From positions 1-6,447 of the forward strand of contig JAUWJE010000117.1 of NCBI GenBank assembly GCA_030607835.1: a DNA stretch of 6,447 bases, in the 5' to 3' direction. Below the pieces are notes generated by a model. It saw nothing but the letters and a program-made list of their open reading frames with translations, ran no database searches and was not told the origin of the DNA. The position numbers and the translations under genes are program-made. Shown piece after piece: positions 1 to 5,959 of the stretch (position 1 is its first letter; every line of letters starts with the position of its first letter). Source of the DNA: Candidatus Fermentibacterota bacterium (GTDB lineage: Bacteria; Fermentibacterota; Fermentibacteria; Fermentibacterales; JCC-6).

Positions 1-1053
1 TCCCAATTTACCAGCCTGACGTTTAAGATCCGCTGTATCATCAAGAATATCCAGTACAGCGGAAAGAACGGATTTCGATTCAATAAACCACTTCACAGAA
101 TCATGTCTTTTCCGGATTTCTTCTCCGTCTCTCAGAGGTGACAGGAGCCATTTTCTCCACTCTCTGCTGCCAGCGGATGTCCTTGTCTCATCTGTGATGT
201 CCGAGAGGATTCCGGATTCTTCCCCTGGAGGGGCTTCCGTGATATTGAGCGAACGGGCACTGCCCCTGTCAATAATCAGGCAGTCATCACGTCGGTACAT
301 TCCACTGAAACTCAGGTGTGCCACGTCCATTTTCTTCGTATCCCGGATGTAGGCCAGCAGAGCTCCGAGAGCTGATAGAGCAGGACTGAGGAGTCCAAGA
401 CCCAGCCCTTCCAGAGCAGATAATTCAAGAATTGTCTCTATCTGGGATACAGCAGTGTCATGGTCGAACTTCCAGCTTTCAAGCCTGGTAATCTCACAAT
501 TTGATAATGGGTCAATCTTCTGATTATCTGCCACAAGAAGCTCGGATGGAGTTTTTCTCGCGATTTCACCAGGCAGCAGTGCCGAATCCATTTCCGCAGC
601 TTCAATCTCACCTGTTGAAATATCACAGAAAGCAAGCCCGCCTGTTCCTGAATCATTAAAAACAGCCGAACCCAGGAGGATAGTTCTACGCTCATCAAGT
701 GCCGATCCACTAACCAGTGTTCCGGGTGTAATGACTTCAATTACATCCCTTTTCACAAGCCCCTTTGCCAGTGCGGGATCTTCAGTCTGCTCACAGACAG
801 CAACTCGATACCCCGCTTTAATAAGTTTTGAAAGGTATCCGTCCAGCGCATGCCATGGAAAACCAGCCAGAGGTATTTCATCGCCTGTATCCCTGCTTTT
901 ACCCCTGGATGTGAGGGTTATTCCCAGAACCTTTGATATTGTTCTGGCGTCTTCGTAGAATGTCTCATAAAAATCACCCATCCTGTAAAGAAGTATCTCG
1001 TTCTGATACTTGTTCTTGATCTCCATGAACTGCTGCATCATCGGTGTTCTCAT
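1..1053 (-). CDS. mutS: DNA mismatch repair protein MutS, N-terminal part (3' end beyond window)
   Basis: MutS recognises mismatches and small loops in DNA and recruits MutL. The 351 codons present cover the N-terminal mismatch-recognition domain (about residues 1-115), the connector domain (about 120-245) and the start of the core/lever domain (from about 260). Family landmarks are TPMMQQ at the N-terminus, MGDFYETFYEDA at 25-36 with the mismatch-wedging Phe28 and Glu30 of the F-x-E motif, PLAGFPWHAL at 61-70, CEQTEDP at 87-93, VITPGTL at 107-113 and GSREWRKWLLSPLRD at 295-309. The clamp and ATPase domains lie beyond the left edge; the family is usually 800-900 residues. The reading frame is intact to the edge. 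The ATG at 1053 overlaps the upstream glycosyltransferase stop as ATGA. No Shine-Dalgarno site is evident, so translation is probably coupled. Third gene of the minus-strand operon. Confidence 0.97.
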   Translation of the reverse strand, partial: MRTPMMQQFMEIKNKYQNEILLYRMGDFYETFYEDARTISKVLGITLTSRGKSRDTGDEIPLAGFPWHALDGYLSKLIKAGYRVAVCEQTEDPALAKGLVKRDVIEVITPGTLVSGSALDERRTILLGSAVFNDSGTGGLAFCDISTGEIEAAEMDSALLPGEIARKTPSELLVADNQKIDPLSNCEITRLESWKFDHDTAVSQIETILELSALEGLGLGLLSPALSALGALLAYIRDTKKMDVAHLSFSGMYRRDDCLIIDRGSARSLNITEAPPGEESGILSDITDETRTSAGSREWRKWLLSPLRDGEEIRKRHDSVKWFIESKSVLSAVLDILDDTADLKRQAGKLG

Positions 1054-1991
1054 ACTTGCAGCAGCTCTATTGCCTGTGAGACCAAGCTGTGTGGAACTAT
1101 TCCTCTTCTGCACATTTCCGTTCCGGTTGGACAGGCTTTCCCGCCGTGCCGGTGGCATGGTCTGCATTTCAGACCATTGACCATGTAGTTCCCTGCGTAC
1201 TCCTGTCTCCAGAAACCAAGTACCGGTGAAGTGGATGTGAATACCACAAGGACGGGAATTCCAAGAGCTTTCGCGAGATGGGCAGGACCGGAATCAGGAG
1301 AGATCAGGAGATCCATCGTTTCAATTCGTTCGATCAGGTTGCCAGTTCCTCCATCTCCGGCACGCACTTTAACAGACTCTCTTCCCACTGATGCCGCTGT
1401 CTCGAAAGCTTCTGCTCTGTCTTTCTCATCACCAAGAAGAATCACTTCAGCATTGTGCAGATCTATGAAGAGTCGTGATACTTCGGAGATAACGCTGTCA
1501 GGAATTGATTTCAGTCGCCATCGGCCACCGACCACGATTCCAATCCGAAGACGATCATTATTTGAAAAGTTTCTTCTTTCAAGAACAGGATCAATATCAT
1601 CATTCAATCCGGTGACACCGAGAAACTCACTGCTGCGCAAAGGCATGATATCGGAGCTTCCTCCCAGTATCTCGTGCCTCAGTTTTCTGTTCATTCTGAA
1701 TTTTCCTGATACCCGCATGCCCTTTGTAGCCATCCTTGTGGCAAAATTACACTGGAGATCAATCAGTATTTCAGGGGCTATTTTATGTATAATTCTCCGC
1801 AATTCAAATAAGCCGGCGTCAGATGAGTATGGAACAGCTTCAATATCGCCCGGCATTCTATCAACAACAGGCAAATATTTCTCCAGCGTCACAAAATTCA
1901 CTTTAGAAGATTTAGAAAGATGTGTCGCAGCAGGTTGAGCTAGCACAACATCACCGAGTGAATGAAGACGAATCAGCACAGCTTCATTCAT
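1050..1991 (-). CDS. Glycosyltransferase family 9 (ADP-heptose:LPS heptosyltransferase-like)
   Basis: Family 9 enzymes transfer heptose or a related sugar from a nucleotide-activated donor to LPS core at the cytoplasmic face of the inner membrane. Counting from the ATG at 1991 (313 residues), the N-terminal Rossmann lobe begins LIRLHSLGDVVLAQPA; the Asp of this GD matches the catalytic Asp near position 13 of WaaC. A GGRWRLKSIP segment follows near 155, then LLGDEKDR. The donor-site signature is SPDSGPAHLAKALG at 231-244. Four cysteines (276, 279, 287, 294) lie in a C-terminal C-x2-C...C-P...C stretch. The frame also offers upstream ATGs at 2009 and 2030. I prefer 1991 because family members begin a few residues before this first strand and it overlaps the exporter stop by only 8 bases, but there is no clear ribosome site, so the start is uncertain. 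The acceptor and exact sugar cannot be read. Confidence 0.9.
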   Translation of the reverse strand: MNEAVLIRLHSLGDVVLAQPAATHLSKSSKVNFVTLEKYLPVVDRMPGDIEAVPYSSDAGLFELRRIIHKIAPEILIDLQCNFATRMATKGMRVSGKFRMNRKLRHEILGGSSDIMPLRSSEFLGVTGLNDDIDPVLERRNFSNNDRLRIGIVVGGRWRLKSIPDSVISEVSRLFIDLHNAEVILLGDEKDRAEAFETAASVGRESVKVRAGDGGTGNLIERIETMDLLISPDSGPAHLAKALGIPVLVVFTSTSPVLGFWRQEYAGNYMVNGLKCRPCHRHGGKACPTGTEMCRRGIVPHSLVSQAIELLQV

Positions 1992-3885
1992 GGGAGAACT
2001 GCATATCATAGAGTCTCTTGTATTTCCCATTCTTCTCTAGCAATTCGCTGTGTGTTCCCTCCTCCGCGATCATTCCGTCCTCGATATAAAGCACTCTGGA
2101 CGCCTTCCGGATTGTACTGAGTCTGTGCGCTATAACCACTGCGGTTCTTCCTTTAATCAGGGCGTCTATCGCTTTCTGTACAAGTCTTTCTGAATGGGTA
2201 TCAAGAGCGGATGTGGCTTCATCAAATATCAGAATATCAGGATCTTTGAGCACAGCACGAGCAATAGCCAGTCTCTGTTTCTGTCCACCAGACAATCTGG
2301 TTCCTCTTTCAGCTATGACCGTGTCAAATCCTTCTGGAAATTCTTCAATGAAATCCAGAGCATTCGCGACGGAAGCGGCCATTTTCACCTTCTCAAGAGG
2401 GATGCTCACCTCACCGTAAGCGATGTTGTTACGAATAGAATCGTTGAAGAGAACGGTTTCCTGGGTAACTACGCCCAGACAGCTTCTGAGGGCATTTATA
2501 TCAATGCTTCTCAGATCGATTCCGTCAATCAGGATATTGCCTGAATCCGGATCATAGAACCTGGGAATCATGTCTGCAATTGTACTCTTTCCTCCGCCAC
2601 TGGGTCCAACCAGAGCCACAATCTCTCCCTTACTGACAGTAAAGGAAAGATCTGTAAGAATCTGAACACCCGGTTCATAACTGAAACAGACATCTCTGAA
2701 TTCAATCGAATGTTGAAATGAATTGAAAGGCACAGGGTTCAAAGGTTGAATTATCGATGGAGATCTGTCAAGAAGACTGAATACCCTCTCAGCGGACGCC
2801 AGCCCCGTCTGTATACGGCTGTTGGCTCTGCTGATTGTTTTAATCGGCTTCATCAATGAAAGAGCTGCAGCGAGAAACACAAGGAATCGCCCGGTTGTAA
2901 GAGACCCTCCCGCAAGGATTTCCTTTCCGCCGTAAAACATCAGGAAACCGCTTGCTATCGCACCCATAATCTCCGTTACCGGGCTTGCAAGAGCTCTCTC
3001 GCGTTGAAGGGAAGTCTCCGTTCTGCAGTGAATGTCGAGTATACCGGCGAATTTTGATACTTCGAATTTCTCCATGGAGAACGCCTTTACAACTCTTATT
3101 CCAAATATCGTTTCCTGCAATATGGCTGAAAAATCCGCGAGTCTTTCCTGAGCATAATGAGTTTTCTTTCTCAATCTGCGACTTATTATCAGAATAAAGA
3201 ACATCGCCGGTGGAAATATCAGGAGAGTAAAAAGAGCAAGCCGCCAAGAAGCCAGCAGCGCAAGTCCAAGGTATACCAGCATTAGCAGAAATTCGCGTGG
3301 TATGCTCATAAGCATCTCTGTCATGGCCCAGTTCATATTGCCGACATCTGAAGTGAATCTGGCCATGATATCTCCGGATCTTGCGGTGCTGTAGAATCCC
3401 ATATCAAGTTTAAGAAGATGAGAATACAGTTTCTCTCTGATATCTCTCACCACTCCCTGTTCGGCTCTTGATAGAAAAAATACCTGCATGTAGCCAAGAA
3501 CATTCTTCAGCAGAACCATGAGAACGAGTCCCATAATGATAGCGATGAGAACCTGTTGTGGATTTGATTTTCTGAAACTTTCTCTGAAAGCTTCAATCAC
3601 TTCACCGCATGCAGATGCGGTTTGATCCGGATTAAAAGAGATTACAGCAGATCCTAATCTGTTAAAAGCAGGAACAACATTTTGCTTTATTACAACATTA
3701 AGGTCATCGTATTCTTCAAGATTACCTTCTCTTGAGAGAACGTCATCAAAGAGCGGAAGTATCATACCCAGTGACGCTCCGCTGAACAGCGCAAAGAAGA
3801 CCAGGCATATTACGGCGCCAACCATCCATTTCCAGTATGGCCGAACGAATGAGAGTACTCTCAGAGCTGTGTTTTTCTTTTTCAT
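1984..3885 (-). CDS. ABC exporter, MsbA-like (fused membrane and ATPase domains)
   Basis: A half-transporter that would act as a homodimer in the inner membrane. Next to a heptosyltransferase-like gene, flipping of lipid A-core or a related lipid is the likeliest role. Counting from ATG 3885 (633 residues), TM1 is near 17-44, TM2 near 111-139, and further segments lie near 198-235 and 300-350. The ATPase domain is complete: Walker A GPSGGGKST at 427-435, Q-loop Gln475, signature LSGGQ at 531-535, Walker B ILIFDE with catalytic Glu556, SALD D-loop at 559-562, and H-loop His587. An unusually long stretch (about 51-110) separates TM1 and TM2. A GTG at 3903 would add six residues; neither start has a convincing Shine-Dalgarno site. 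First gene of the minus-strand operon; its TGA lies inside the next gene's start region. Drug or other lipid export is possible, since this fold alone does not define substrate. Confidence 0.93.
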   Translation of the reverse strand: MKKKNTALRVLSFVRPYWKWMVGAVICLVFFALFSGASLGMILPLFDDVLSREGNLEEYDDLNVVIKQNVVPAFNRLGSAVISFNPDQTASACGEVIEAFRESFRKSNPQQVLIAIIMGLVLMVLLKNVLGYMQVFFLSRAEQGVVRDIREKLYSHLLKLDMGFYSTARSGDIMARFTSDVGNMNWAMTEMLMSIPREFLLMLVYLGLALLASWRLALFTLLIFPPAMFFILIISRRLRKKTHYAQERLADFSAILQETIFGIRVVKAFSMEKFEVSKFAGILDIHCRTETSLQRERALASPVTEIMGAIASGFLMFYGGKEILAGGSLTTGRFLVFLAAALSLMKPIKTISRANSRIQTGLASAERVFSLLDRSPSIIQPLNPVPFNSFQHSIEFRDVCFSYEPGVQILTDLSFTVSKGEIVALVGPSGGGKSTIADMIPRFYDPDSGNILIDGIDLRSIDINALRSCLGVVTQETVLFNDSIRNNIAYGEVSIPLEKVKMAASVANALDFIEEFPEGFDTVIAERGTRLSGGQKQRLAIARAVLKDPDILIFDEATSALDTHSERLVQKAIDALIKGRTAVVIAHRLSTIRKASRVLYIEDGMIAEEGTHSELLEKNGKYKRLYDMQFSHE

Positions 3886-3895
3886 AGTAGACACT

Positions 3896-3924
3896 ATCTT
3901 CACAATAATGAGCGTTCAGGTCAA
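3896..3924 (-). promoter_or_regulatory. Candidate leftward promoter for the exporter operon
   Basis: On the minus strand TTGACC (3924-3919, five of six to the -35 consensus) is followed after 17 bases by GAAGAT (3901-3896, three of six to the -10 consensus) with TGT just upstream, as in extended -10 promoters. If real, transcription would begin about four to five bases before the ATG at 3885. That would give a nearly leaderless message and exclude the GTG at 3903 as the start. This agrees with the lack of a Shine-Dalgarno site, but the -10 match is weak. Confidence 0.3.
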
Positions 3925-3935
3925 GGATCCACACA

Positions 3936-3949
3936 CTGGAACAAACAGA
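3936..3949 (+). repeat. Imperfect direct repeat, copy 1 (upstream of -10)
   Basis: The 14 bases CTGGAACAAACAGA match copy 2 at 3976-3989 at 11 of 14 positions, with an offset of exactly 40 bases. The shared core is GGAAC. This copy occupies the -35 region of the rightward promoter. It could be an operator half or an ECF-type -35, or be chance. Confidence 0.35.
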
Positions 3950-3957
3950 TCATAATG

Positions 3958-3966
3958 TGGTATAAT
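3958..3966 (+). promoter_or_regulatory. Extended -10 promoter element of the sigma-factor unit
   Basis: The bases TGGTATAAT form a perfect extended -10 (TGN plus TATAAT). No good TTGACA-like -35 sits 16-18 bases upstream, where the sequence is around TGGAACA, as expected for an extended -10 promoter of the housekeeping sigma type. A start near 3973 would give a leader of about 34 bases before the TTG start. GGAAC at 3938-3942 resembles an ECF-type -35, but no matching ECF -10 is clear. Confidence 0.65.
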
Positions 3967-3975
3967 ACTTGAAGA

Positions 3976-3989
3976 CAGGAACCAAAAGA
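3976..3989 (+). repeat. Imperfect direct repeat, copy 2 (downstream of -10)
   Basis: The 14 bases CAGGAACCAAAAGA pair with copy 1 at 3936-3949. This copy falls just after the predicted transcription start of the sigma unit, so the two copies bracket the TATAAT box. The 40-base offset is close to four helical turns and would put both on the same DNA face. Confidence 0.35.
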
Positions 3990-3994
3990 ATTTT

Positions 3995-4000
3995 AAGGAG
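3995..4000 (+). promoter_or_regulatory. Ribosome binding site that fixes the sigma-factor TTG start
   Basis: AAGGAG lies six bases upstream of TTG 4007, an ideal spacing. It is the strongest Shine-Dalgarno match in the window and decides the choice of a TTG start over the internal ATGs at about codons 20 and 22. Confidence 0.8.
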
Positions 4001-4006
4001 AGAGTT

Positions 4007-4600
4007 TTGACTGGAAGAATCATTACCACTAAACGCACAGCAAAGGACCCGCGATCTGACTCAATGCTTATGATCGCCCTTTGCAATGGTGATGAAGATG
4101 CATTCTCAGAGGTTATAAGACGCTTTCAGGCGCCTATCTACTCACTGCTTATCAGAATGCTCGGAAATGAGGAAGACGCACAGGAACTCCTGCAACTTAC
4201 ATTCTGCAGGGTTTACAGATACAAAGAAAGATTCGATCCTGACAGAAAACTTGTAAATTGGATATTCACTATCGCCAGCAATCTGGCTAAGAAAGAATGG
4301 CGAAGAAGATCAAGATGGGTGAACGTTCCTCTTGAATACGTCAACCTTACAAGTCCCGGCAAAACAGCTCCGCATTACGATGCTGGACGAGTCCAATTAA
4401 AAGCTTCGATTGAGGAAGCTATCGATAGACTTCCTCATCATTATCGCGAACCTTTCATTCTCAGAGAAAAAGAGGCGATGTCTTACGAAGATATCGCTGA
4501 GATCCTTTCAATAAAACTCGGGACAGTTAAATCCAGAATAAACCGGGCAAGAGGTTACTTGAGAGAGTATCTCGAAGATGTATGGGAAGAATGGAAATGA
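4007..4600 (+). CDS. ECF-family RNA polymerase sigma factor (RpoE/SigW-like)
   Basis: This 197-residue protein would direct RNA polymerase to a stress regulon. Sigma region 2 spans about residues 30-102: DAFSEVIRRFQAPIYSLL, then EEDAQELLQLTFCRVY and NWIFTIASNLAKKEWRRR, corresponding to regions 2.1-2.4 with the -10-recognising helix. A short linker follows. Region 4 spans about 134-190: IDRLPHHYREPFILRE, then the helix-turn-helix MSYEDIAEILSIKLGTVKSRINRAR that reads the -35. Regions 1 and 3 are absent, as usual for ECF factors (typically 160-200 residues). The start is TTG, supported by AAGGAG six bases upstream. Its stop overlaps the anti-sigma start as ATGA, so the pair is translationally coupled, and this pairing marks it as an anti-sigma-controlled factor. 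Its promoter carries a housekeeping-type extended -10; autoregulation is not shown. Confidence 0.95.
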   Translation: MTGRIITTKRTAKDPRSDSMLMIALCNGDEDAFSEVIRRFQAPIYSLLIRMLGNEEDAQELLQLTFCRVYRYKERFDPDRKLVNWIFTIASNLAKKEWRRRSRWVNVPLEYVNLTSPGKTAPHYDAGRVQLKASIEEAIDRLPHHYREPFILREKEAMSYEDIAEILSIKLGTVKSRINRARGYLREYLEDVWEEWK

Positions 4601-5067
4601 ATTGCTCAAAAGCTTTGAGACTTATCAGTCTTGTTATTGACGGAGAGGCGACAAAACAGCAGAAAAGACTGCTTGATTTTCACCTGATGGGCTGTGACTC
4701 ATGTAAGAAAGCTCTTCTCATGTTAAAAGACATCTCCAGTCAGACCCGTGATCTTCCAGCGCCCACTCCTCCTGAAAATCTCGAGGAAATGGTTCGTGAA
4801 ATGGTAAGCAGAAGTCAGGATACGCATCAAACAAGATTCAAATTTCGTAGGATGTTTCTTGCGGCTCCGGCTGTTGCTGCTCTCTTGATCCTTTCTATCA
4901 CTCTGTTCCCTGTATCCTCCACCCAGGAGAGCATTATCGATATTGGAATGAGCGATATGATACACTTTACATCGAAGGACGATCAGGATCATATGACATC
5001 CAAATCAAGGATAAGAACAGCACCTCTTTCTGTCTATTCCAGGCAGGCAAGCCTGATTTCCTTCTAG
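4597..5067 (+). CDS. Membrane-anchored zinc-finger anti-sigma factor
   Basis: It would hold the upstream ECF sigma factor inactive at the cytoplasmic side of the membrane until released. Counting from ATG 4597 (156 residues), the N-terminal zinc-binding anti-sigma domain has Cys3, His29, Cys33 and Cys36, the last three forming the H-x3-C-x2-C motif (HLMGCDSC). A basic patch RFKFRR precedes one membrane segment at about 86-106, predicting N-terminus in. A tail of about 50 residues would be periplasmic and ends SLISF. ATGs at 4582 and 4591 are also in frame. I chose 4597 because it gives the ATGA overlap with the sigma stop, has GGAAGA six bases upstream, and places the Cys at position 3 as in this family. 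RseA-like in layout, but with a zinc-finger type N-domain. The gap to the next gene is 16 bases. Confidence 0.9.
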   Translation: MNCSKALRLISLVIDGEATKQQKRLLDFHLMGCDSCKKALLMLKDISSQTRDLPAPTPPENLEEMVREMVSRSQDTHQTRFKFRRMFLAAPAVAALLILSITLFPVSSTQESIIDIGMSDMIHFTSKDDQDHMTSKSRIRTAPLSVYSRQASLISF

Positions 5068-5083
5068 GAAAACTAAGGAAGCA

Positions 5084-5959
5084 ATGATCTTTCTTCTCCT
5101 CCTCTCATTAATTTTCAAGACACAATCGAGCGTTATAGAACAGGTTCATCCGATGAGAACCGGAAGTATGCCGGGAACAATCGACATCTCCACAGCAGTT
5201 TCAATATCCCCTTCTCACGCGGTCGCCCTCTGTATGTTCTGTCCGGGCACACCGGTAACTCTGGATATGGAAACCGGGATGATCACTCCAGATTCAATCA
5301 TCTTTTCTCCTGACCTTGGAATGGTCCTGCTTATTTTCAGTGAAGATGTATTTCAGGAGTACCAGATTCCATCAGAATATCTTCCCGGGATTGGGGAAGC
5401 ACTGCAGATAATAGGACAGGAATTGAACGGAACTGTTACTGTTGAGGGTACGATAATGGAACAGTATCCGGATGGAGCTGTCCTTCTCGCTTCTGAGCTG
5501 AGAGAAGGATTGATGGGAGCTGCTGCTTTTGATGACAGCGGCAGGTTTGTCGGTATCATTACAGGCACAATACAACCGGAATTTCAGTTCGCTGAAAACA
5601 CCGATCAGGATTATCTTGTCCTTTATCCAAGTCAGATCTGGTACATGTGGGCGCAGCTGGCCATACAATCAGAAGAATACAGTGGAAAGCCGTTCGGTGT
5701 GATAGCGCTATCGAGTATTTCAATCAGCCGAAACAGACCGTCAGGAATTCAGCTTATCTCTGTTACCGAAAGCAGTACTGCATGGAATATCGGTCTGAGG
5801 CCGGGGGACCTGATTACACATATAAACAACATCCCTGTCTATCATCCGGAAACTCTCAGGGGTTTGCTTATTCTATCGGAAGATACTCTTGAAGCCAGGA
5901 TTCTAACCAGAAATCAGGAAAGATTATTACTGATCCCCCCTGTATTACAAACTAACTAA
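5084..5959 (+). CDS. HtrA/DegS-like PDZ protein, predicted inactive protease (pseudoprotease)
   Basis: A 291-residue protein. A short hydrophobic N-terminus (FLLLLSLIF, no basic n-region) suggests export or a weak membrane anchor. Residues about 30-165 follow the S1C trypsin-like layout: SPSHAVAL puts His45 at the catalytic His position, and PDLGMVLLIF puts Asp77 at the catalytic Asp (spacing 32, against 30 in DegP). NGTVTVEGTI precedes GLMGAAAF at 142-149, where active members have GNSGGP plus a hydrophobic pair, followed by the conserved-looking DDSGRFVGIITG. Met144 thus replaces the catalytic Ser and the oxyanion residues are changed. A PDZ domain (about 203-288) contains GLRPGDLITHINNIPV. 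The only cysteines form C50-x2-C53. The start has AAGGA four bases upstream, and no other in-frame start exists back to a stop at 5054. As third gene after sigma and anti-sigma it probably regulates the anti-sigma factor. PDZ is sure; the protease-fold assignment is by eye. Confidence 0.82.
   Translation: MIFLLLLSLIFKTQSSVIEQVHPMRTGSMPGTIDISTAVSISPSHAVALCMFCPGTPVTLDMETGMITPDSIIFSPDLGMVLLIFSEDVFQEYQIPSEYLPGIGEALQIIGQELNGTVTVEGTIMEQYPDGAVLLASELREGLMGAAAFDDSGRFVGIITGTIQPEFQFAENTDQDYLVLYPSQIWYMWAQLAIQSEEYSGKPFGVIALSSISISRNRPSGIQLISVTESSTAWNIGLRPGDLITHINNIPVYHPETLRGLLILSEDTLEARILTRNQERLLLIPPVLQTN

Larger units (their letters stand above)
3886..4006. other. Divergent intergenic control region
   Basis: This region separates the exporter/glycosyltransferase/mutS operon (leftward) from the sigma/anti-sigma/PDZ unit (rightward). 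It holds a strong rightward extended -10 element, a weaker leftward promoter candidate, an imperfect direct repeat and the sigma gene's ribosome site. It is the only gene-free stretch of note in the window; the two annotated units must both be controlled from here unless internal promoters exist. Confidence 0.8.

Noticed and set aside
438..740. Minus-strand 100-codon open frame
   Set aside because: Lies in another frame within mutS, whose own frame gives continuous MutS sequence through this stretch.
1231..1938. Long plus-strand open frame of 235 codons opposite the glycosyltransferase
   Set aside because: Fully antisense to a gene with clear family 9 motifs. Its product is Ser/Arg/Ile-rich without a recognisable domain, and I saw no ribosome site. 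It is a frame shadow.
2840..3247. Minus-strand 135-codon open frame
   Set aside because: Out-of-frame shadow inside the membrane domain of the ABC exporter, with no domain of its own.
3746..3934. Minus-strand 62-codon open frame reaching into the divergent intergenic region
   Set aside because: Overlaps the exporter's N-terminus in another frame. The exporter frame encodes TM1, and this product has no recognisable features.
5043..5054. Palindrome CAGGC-AA-GCCTG at the end of the anti-sigma gene as a terminator or attenuator
   Set aside because: The two-base loop is too small for a hairpin and no T-run follows immediately. It lies in coding sequence 30 bases before the next gene and is more likely chance.
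5914..5940. ATCAG...CTGAT inverted repeat and six-C run near the end of the PDZ gene as a terminator or phase-variable tract
   Set aside because: The stem is only five pairs with a loop of about twelve and no T-run. A six-C tract in the last codons is too short and too distal to suggest phase variation.
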